From assembly GCA_002338335.1 (NCBI GenBank), contig DDIC01000064.1, positions 1-10,688 on the forward strand: 10,688 bases of DNA, written 5' to 3'. This stretch comes from Bacteroidetes bacterium UBA1860 (GTDB taxonomy: Bacteria; Bacteroidota; Rhodothermia; Balneolales; Balneolaceae). The notes beneath the pieces are model-generated. The model had not been told where the DNA came from. It was given only the letters and a program-made list of their open reading frames with translations, and made no database searches. A program made the position numbers and the translations under genes. Shown in pieces: positions 6,525 through 10,688 of the stretch (its first letter is position 1; every line of letters starts with the position of its first letter).

Positions 6525-7334
6525 TTAAGAGGTCGATTCTGTCAGAGAGGCTGCTTTGGAGGGTTCAACGGTGGTTTGCTCAATACGCTTTCCGACGACA
6601 TTAGGATGTTGATAGAGCGTCCATGATGTCCCATCATATTCTAGCGCGGTAAGGTTCTCTACCCAGTCACCGGAATTCATGTAGCGAACTTGACCTTGTT
6701 GGTTGTTGTAGGTCCTAATTTTTGGCTTATGAATGTGGCCACAAATGACGATATCGTACCCTTCATCAATAGCCAAATCCATCGCGGTCATTTCGTAGTC
6801 ATCCACAAAATTAACCGCCTTTTTTACACTATCCTTCACCCGCTTAGATAACGAAATTTTGGGTTGACCGAACAACCTGAGTATCGTGTTGACCAGTTTG
6901 TTGAAAAGAATAAGCAAGTCGTATCCTTGGCCTCCCAATTTGGCAATCCACTTGCTGTGTTTCATGGTAATATCAAAAATATCGCCATGAAAGATCCACA
7001 CTTTATCCCCTCCTAACTCGAGATCAAGACTATCTTTGAGGCGAAACTGACCCAGCTCAAGGCCCGAAACTTTTCGAAGCACTTCGTCGTGATTTCCGGT
7101 GAGATAGATAATTTGAGTCCCTTCGGCAAGCATAGAGATGATCGTCTTCACAACTTTCATATGGCTATCAGGCCAGTAATACTTCCGAAAGTTCCAGGCG
7201 TCAATAAAATCGCCGTTCAATACAACTGTCTTGGGGTTTACCTCCTCAAGATACTCCACCAATTCACGGGCATGACAACCTACGGTCCCAAGATGGACAT
7301 CGGAGAGAACAATAAGCTCTAGGTCACGTTTCAT
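6525..7334 (-). CDS. LpxH-like calcineurin-fold metallophosphoesterase
   Basis: The 269-residue enzyme has the full two-metal phosphoesterase signature: SDVHLG (D12, H14), GDFIDAW (D42), TGNHDE (N81, H82), FHGDIFD (H116) and ICGHIHKP (H200, H202). It belongs to the broad LpxH group (COG2908 type), whose founder removes UMP from UDP-2,3-diacylglucosamine in lipid A synthesis. GNHD replaces the E. coli GNRD. The WPDSHMKVV and MNSGDWVENLTALEY segments are those of the paralogous branch I recall from Bacteroidota, so a true LpxH role is doubtful; a related pyrophosphate- or phosphate-containing lipid is more likely. Residues 135-178 form an amphipathic, basic cap region that could contact membrane. 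The last 20 residues are a low-complexity tail. ATG at 7334 gives the normal start, 38 bases after yyaL, with no Shine-Dalgarno sequence. Confidence 0.88.
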   Translation of the reverse strand: MKRDLELIVLSDVHLGTVGCHARELVEYLEEVNPKTVVLNGDFIDAWNFRKYYWPDSHMKVVKTIISMLAEGTQIIYLTGNHDEVLRKVSGLELGQFRLKDSLDLELGGDKVWIFHGDIFDITMKHSKWIAKLGGQGYDLLILFNKLVNTILRLFGQPKISLSKRVKDSVKKAVNFVDDYEMTAMDLAIDEGYDIVICGHIHKPKIRTYNNQQGQVRYMNSGDWVENLTALEYDGTSWTLYQHPNVVGKRIEQTTVEPSKAASLTESTS

Positions 7335-7372
7335 CGAATGGTGTGTTTGAGAAGAAGGTACAAAGCTCAGGG

Positions 7373-9541
7373 CTAATCTTTTGCCCCATAGATTTGCTGA
7401 CAGAGACGATAAAACTCACTGGGCTTTCCAACAGGGAGTGCACACTGATGGCCTTGACACACCATGGCTTGCACCTCATCTTTCAAGGTGGTTGACTGAG
7501 TAAATGGGCACAGAGTGTGAATCATTTTAATATTTTCCTCATGGATCACTAGAAGTGTGGGCTGCTTTGCCCGAAACTCGCGGGCAATTTCCATCATTTG
7601 AAACAGCACAGGGTGGTCTTTGGGGCCTGCAAGGATGATTTCTACTGGATGCGTGCTCTCAAGGGTGTACGCTCTCATGAGCCAGGGGGCGGCATTAGGA
7701 TACTCTGCCCCCATGGGATGCGCAATATCTAAAGCTCGATCAAAAAGATCGCGATAGCGCGTAATCCCAGTTAGGCGCCAACATTTAAACGCCATCCAAC
7801 CATACAGCGAGTTTAGCGCTGGAGTGGCGGTATCCATCCATTCCTTCGTATGGGTCAGCGTGGGAGTTTGATCTTGGGTGGCTAGAGTCAGGCCTCCATG
7901 GACGGGGTCCCCAAACACCTGTATTGTATGATCAAACCAGTCCAACGCATTTTTTAGATACTCCGCACGGAATGTCGTTTCAAAAAGAGAGCATGCAGCC
8001 AGGCACATCGATAGGGCATCTGTTGCAAAAGAGGGTTGAGGATTTGCCTGTTCAGAGGTGCCAGCGGGGGTGTCTGCATTCACATCTGGCAGAGTATGAA
8101 TAAATCGGGTTGAGGGTGTGGGTGAGTTTGATGAAGTTGCAGCGGGTTCCTCGACAAGGGCATAACGTGCCAATGTTGCAAAGGCATTTTCAGCACTCGT
8201 GATGAGCGCCTCATCGTCAAGCCAACGCCCTGCCTCGCTCAACGCATAGATCCATTGGGCATTCCAATCGGTCAAACGCTTGGTGTCAATTGAGGGATGT
8301 GGGCGCTTTGAACGAATATCATAGAGTGTTTGCCGAACCTCTTCGAGCAATGCACGGAGTTTTTTCTTCTTAAATCCCAAAACCTCTGCCTGCTCATTGG
8401 GCACTTCATCCATGTATAGAATATTGGTTCCATTGGGATACCCTGTATGTTCCTCTAAATAATTCCCTTCTGGACGGAGATGGTAAATTTCCTCAATTAC
8501 GGAGGAGGTTTTCATGGAGAGTCGATGCCGGATTTCAGTATGTGTCCATGTGTAAAACCGACCCTCCTCACCCTCACTGTCCGCGTCAATGGCGGCGTGT
8601 ATGAGCCCATCTGACGTCCGAAGCTCTCGATGGACAAATTGAATCAGTTCATAGGCGGTTTGTTTAAACAATCCAGTTCCATAATGTGCATAGGATTTGC
8701 TGTAGGCCAAAAGCAAAAAAGCTTGGTCATTCAACATTTTCTCAAAATGGGGCACCTTCCAGTTTCGATCGGTGCTATACCGATGAAATCCAAAACCTAC
8801 GTGATCGTACACCCCTCCACAGCGCATCGCTTTGAGGGTTTTTTTCACCATTTTGTGACTCGACTTTACCCCTTTTTGCTCCCCATAATCCATTAAAAAC
8901 ATCAAATTTTGAGGTGTGGGGAATTTAGGCGCCTGCCCAAACCCACCATAGGTCGGATCATAGGCATCGACATACGCATTAGCGCAATCATCATCCAGGC
9001 CTGCTACAAAGGTCTTTTCAGAGGAGTGCTGATGAAACTGTTGAACCCGCTGACTTACCTCTCCGGCAACGGAAGCCACTTCTTTGGGGTTTTGCACCCA
9101 TTCTTGATGGAGCGCGGGCAACAAATCCATCAAACCAGGACGCTTAGGGCCACGAGAAAGCTTGGGGATATAAGTACCTGCAAAAAAGGGCTCCAATTCA
9201 TGTGTCAAAAACAACGTGCACGGCCAGCCTCCGTGTCCGTTGAGGATTTGACAGGCCGTCATGTAGACGGAGTCAAGATCTGGCCGCTCTTCTCGGTCCA
9301 CTTTAATCGAAACAAAAGACTCATTGAGCAGTGACGCCACTTCGAGGTCCTCAAAACTCTCACGCTCCATCACATGACACCAGTGACATGTGGAGTATCC
9401 AATCGATAAAAAGATGGGTCTGTTGAGCTCCTTGGCGAGTCTAATAGCCTTTTCGCCCCAGGGTTGCCAATGCACAGGATTGTTGGCGTGCTGACGCAAA
9501 TATGGGCTAGACGCCTCTGAAAGAACGTTTTTAAGCGACAT
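7373..9541 (-). CDS. yyaL: YyaL-type protein: thioredoxin domain plus alpha/alpha-barrel (DUF255)
   Basis: At 722 residues it fits the YyaL/SPATA20 family. The N-terminal thioredoxin-like domain (about 1-170) begins with SSPYLRQHANNPVHWQPW and has the CHWC redox motif (C52, C55) in STCHWCHVMERESFED, followed by VDREERPDLD and GGWP. A long helical region resembling the six-hairpin glycosidase/N-acyl-glucosamine 2-epimerase fold follows, with GGFGQAPKFP (199-208), GGVYDHVGFGFHRYSTD (242-258), WKVPHFEKMLNDQ (261-273), DADSEGEEGRFYTWT and LTDWNA (423-428). The family's substrate is not known; a redox or sugar-modifying role is inferred from the fold. No signal peptide is seen. Residues 465-505 are a Ser/Thr/Pro/Ala-rich low-complexity stretch where relatives have the compact end of the barrel; FATDALSM follows in place of the usual acidic 'DDYA' segment. 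It leads the leftward gene cluster. Confidence 0.93.
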   Translation of the reverse strand: MSLKNVLSEASSPYLRQHANNPVHWQPWGEKAIRLAKELNRPIFLSIGYSTCHWCHVMERESFEDLEVASLLNESFVSIKVDREERPDLDSVYMTACQILNGHGGWPCTLFLTHELEPFFAGTYIPKLSRGPKRPGLMDLLPALHQEWVQNPKEVASVAGEVSQRVQQFHQHSSEKTFVAGLDDDCANAYVDAYDPTYGGFGQAPKFPTPQNLMFLMDYGEQKGVKSSHKMVKKTLKAMRCGGVYDHVGFGFHRYSTDRNWKVPHFEKMLNDQAFLLLAYSKSYAHYGTGLFKQTAYELIQFVHRELRTSDGLIHAAIDADSEGEEGRFYTWTHTEIRHRLSMKTSSVIEEIYHLRPEGNYLEEHTGYPNGTNILYMDEVPNEQAEVLGFKKKKLRALLEEVRQTLYDIRSKRPHPSIDTKRLTDWNAQWIYALSEAGRWLDDEALITSAENAFATLARYALVEEPAATSSNSPTPSTRFIHTLPDVNADTPAGTSEQANPQPSFATDALSMCLAACSLFETTFRAEYLKNALDWFDHTIQVFGDPVHGGLTLATQDQTPTLTHTKEWMDTATPALNSLYGWMAFKCWRLTGITRYRDLFDRALDIAHPMGAEYPNAAPWLMRAYTLESTHPVEIILAGPKDHPVLFQMMEIAREFRAKQPTLLVIHEENIKMIHTLCPFTQSTTLKDEVQAMVCQGHQCALPVGKPSEFYRLCQQIYGAKD

Positions 9542-9551
9542 ACAAGACTTT

Positions 9552-9576
9552 GACTGACACTAGTTAGACTGACACT
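9552..9576 (-). repeat. Perfect 10-base direct repeat upstream of yyaL
   Basis: GACTGACACT occurs at 9552-9561 and 9567-9576 on the plus strand, with AGTTA between, giving a 15-base period. On the minus strand the copies (AGTGTCAGTC) lie 11-35 bases ahead of the yyaL ATG, in the leader. It may be a regulator site or a small tandem duplication; no Shine-Dalgarno sequence is present there. Confidence 0.45.
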
Positions 9577-9643
9577 GCAAAATTGCCACTGTGGAGATAG
9601 CTCGTACAGACCTATCCTCCAGTTCATTACACAATCTCCATTT

Positions 9644-9659
9644 CCAAGCAACCAAGCAA
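9644..9659 (+). repeat. Tandem CCAAGCAA duplication in the divergent region
   Basis: CCAAGCAA is repeated exactly at 9644-9651 and 9652-9659. On the minus strand the same bases read TTGCTTGG twice. A weak yyaL -35/-10 pair (TTGGTT, 18 bases, TGTAAT) overlaps it, so it might lie in the yyaL promoter. Chance duplication is equally possible. Confidence 0.35.
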
Positions 9660-9668
9660 GTTTCTTTT

Positions 9669-9701
9669 TTTGAAGAAGTCAATGGCTTCGCTGTATTTTT
9701 A
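9669..9701 (+). promoter_or_regulatory. Candidate promoter for ndk
   Basis: TTTG at 9669-9672 is followed after 21 bases by TATTTTTA at 9694-9701, seven of eight to the Bacteroidota TAnnTTTG box. The same bases also read as TTGAAG, 18 bases, TATTTT for a conventional sigma factor. It would give a leader of about 100 bases before the ndk ATG, including a small GTGCT/AGCAC hairpin at 9752-9770. No other promoter in 9542-9808 looks better. Confidence 0.35.
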
Positions 9702-9808
9702 AAGTGGAAAACTATCAAGAACGTTGTTTTTGGGAATGTTTACTGTAGAAGGTGCTGCTTCTTTTAGCACACACTAGATTCCCCTCATGTTAATTCGATT
9801 CAAATATT

Positions 9809-10240
9809 ATGGCTACCAATAGAACGCTTACTATTTTAAAACCTGATTGCGTAAAAAAAGGACTCATTGGCGAAGTGACCAAGCGTATTCAAGAAGCTGG
9901 GTTCAAAATCGTCGCAATGAAACTGACGCGCCTTACAGAAGCGACTGCAGGTGGCTTTTATGACGTACACCGTGAACGCCCATTCTTTGGTGAGCTCGTT
10001 GAGTTCATGAGTAGCGGTCCCTGCGTCCCGATGATTTTAGAAAAAGACAACGCTGTAGCTGATTTTCGTGCCTTCATCGGTGCGACCAACCCTGCAGAAG
10101 CGGATGCAGGTACGATTCGCGCAGATTTTGCAGACAGCGTAGGCGAAAATATCATCCACGGTTCAGATTCAGATGAGAACGCAGCGATTGAGGCGGCTTA
10201 TTTCTTCAGTCAGTCAGAAGTGGTTGCCAACCTAGACTGA
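9809..10240 (+). CDS. ndk: Nucleoside diphosphate kinase
   Basis: NDK moves the gamma phosphate from ATP to other (d)NDPs through a phospho-histidine, keeping NTP and dNTP pools balanced in the cytosol. The 143-residue length is standard. All key residues are visible with a one-residue shift from the human numbering: K11 in LTILKPD, Y51, F59, R87 in DFRAFIGATNP, T93, R104 in GTIRADF, N114 and catalytic H117 in NIIHGSDS. The ATG at 9809 gives the normal MATNRTLTILKPD start, and the next residue pattern is unbroken to the C-terminus. No Shine-Dalgarno sequence is seen, in keeping with the other genes. The last ten codons overlap the end of the convergent methyltransferase gene on the other strand. 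Confidence 0.98.
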   Translation: MATNRTLTILKPDCVKKGLIGEVTKRIQEAGFKIVAMKLTRLTEATAGGFYDVHRERPFFGELVEFMSSGPCVPMILEKDNAVADFRAFIGATNPAEADAGTIRADFADSVGENIIHGSDSDENAAIEAAYFFSQSEVVANLD

Positions 10241-10688
10241 CGCGACCATTCGTAGCAAATCACTGAAGCAGAGACGGACGCATTCAGGGATTCAACACGT
10301 GCATCCATCGGAATATGGACAAGAAAATCGCATTGCTCGGCAGTTTTCTTGCGTAATCCAGCTCCTTCATTCCCGATAACAAATGCCATAGGTCCTTCAT
10401 TGAGCTCAAGATCCCAAAGACGATGGCTTCCTTTCATCGCGAGGCCCGTTAGGTGAAAGCCACGATCTTTCAGAGACTCCAATGCGTCTGAGAATTCATC
10501 CACCCGTATGATGGGAACCATCCCCAGCGTCCCAGCAGAGGCCTTCATCACCGCGCCAGAAAGGGGAGCTTGACGAGAACTTGAGACAATAATGGCAGAC
10601 ACTCCCACTGCTGTGGCCGTGCGAATCATGGCACCCAAGTTGTGTGGGTCCTCAATCTCTTCTAGGACCAAAATGGCTGGGGAGGGAG
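10210..10688 (-). CDS. rlmB: SpoU/TrmH-family rRNA methyltransferase, RlmB-like, N-terminus outside window
   Basis: The gene enters from the right edge and stops at 10210; about 159 residues of the C-terminal catalytic domain are visible. The in-frame TTG at 10671 is not the start, since PSPAI continues the domain upstream. The three SPOUT motifs are present: EDPHNLGAMIRTA (motif 1, with the N and R), AFVIGNEGAGL (motif 2) and IPMDARVESLNASVSASV (motif 3). They form the deep trefoil knot that binds S-adenosylmethionine. The sequence fits RlmB, which 2'-O-methylates G2251 in the 23S rRNA P-loop, but the missing N-terminal L30e-like domain leaves another TrmH-family enzyme possible. The tail SRQSRLATTSD is encoded by the antisense of the ndk 3' end (31-base overlap). 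Confidence 0.85.
   Translation of the reverse strand, partial: PSPAILVLEEIEDPHNLGAMIRTATAVGVSAIIVSSSRQAPLSGAVMKASAGTLGMVPIIRVDEFSDALESLKDRGFHLTGLAMKGSHRLWDLELNEGPMAFVIGNEGAGLRKKTAEQCDFLVHIPMDARVESLNASVSASVICYEWSRQSRLATTSD

Noticed and set aside
8909..9334. A 141-codon plus-strand frame inside yyaL
   Set aside because: It lies fully antisense to a strongly conserved gene; the translation has no family pattern and reflects the codon use of the real gene.
9370..9651. A 93-codon open frame on the minus strand starting in the yyaL-ndk intergenic region
   Set aside because: Most of it lies inside the yyaL N-terminal coding sequence in another frame; its residues show no domain and yyaL is well supported.

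Overview
The window carries ten protein genes on roughly 10.7 kb. The layout is compact and the base composition looks fairly balanced by eye. No RNA gene, CRISPR array, insertion sequence or phage gene was recognised. Almost no start codon is preceded by a Shine-Dalgarno sequence, and the best promoter-like boxes resemble the Bacteroidota type (TTTG ... TAnnTTTG). The glycosyltransferase plus LpxH-like phosphoesterase pair has the look of Bacteroidota homologues. I infer a member of the Bacteroidota or the related Rhodothermota/Balneolota group; the exact lineage cannot be settled from the window.

Left part, plus strand (1-4350). A membrane protein built like a PiT phosphate transporter is cut by the window start. 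One base after it comes a small HNH nuclease, then the tRNA 2-thiouridylase MnmA. After a 142-base gap come two coupled envelope genes: an exported DUF4412-like protein and a lipoprotein that resembles the C-terminal domain of 5'-nucleotidases without its catalytic half.

Middle part, minus strand (9541 down to 4371). Four genes read leftward: a YyaL-type thioredoxin-domain protein (DUF255), an LpxH-like metallophosphoesterase, a GT-B glycosyltransferase of the MJ1255 type, and the branched-chain aminotransferase IlvE. The first three are packed within 12-38 bases of each other and could be one transcript. IlvE follows an 81-base gap that holds a good Bacteroidota-type -7 box, so it may have its own promoter.

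Right part. A 267-base divergent region (9542-9808) with two short direct repeats and a plausible promoter separates yyaL from ndk (nucleoside diphosphate kinase, plus strand). The ndk 3' end overlaps by 31 bases the 3' end of a convergent SpoU/TrmH-type rRNA methyltransferase (RlmB-like), whose N-terminus lies beyond the window.

Most of the window is housekeeping: tRNA and rRNA modification, nucleotide balance and branched-chain amino acid metabolism. I do not see an obvious new defence or mobile system. The less explained parts are the stand-alone 5'-nucleotidase C-domain lipoprotein with its DUF4412-like partner, the PiT-like protein next to the HNH nuclease, and the phosphoesterase/glycosyltransferase pair, which may make or edit an envelope glycolipid.
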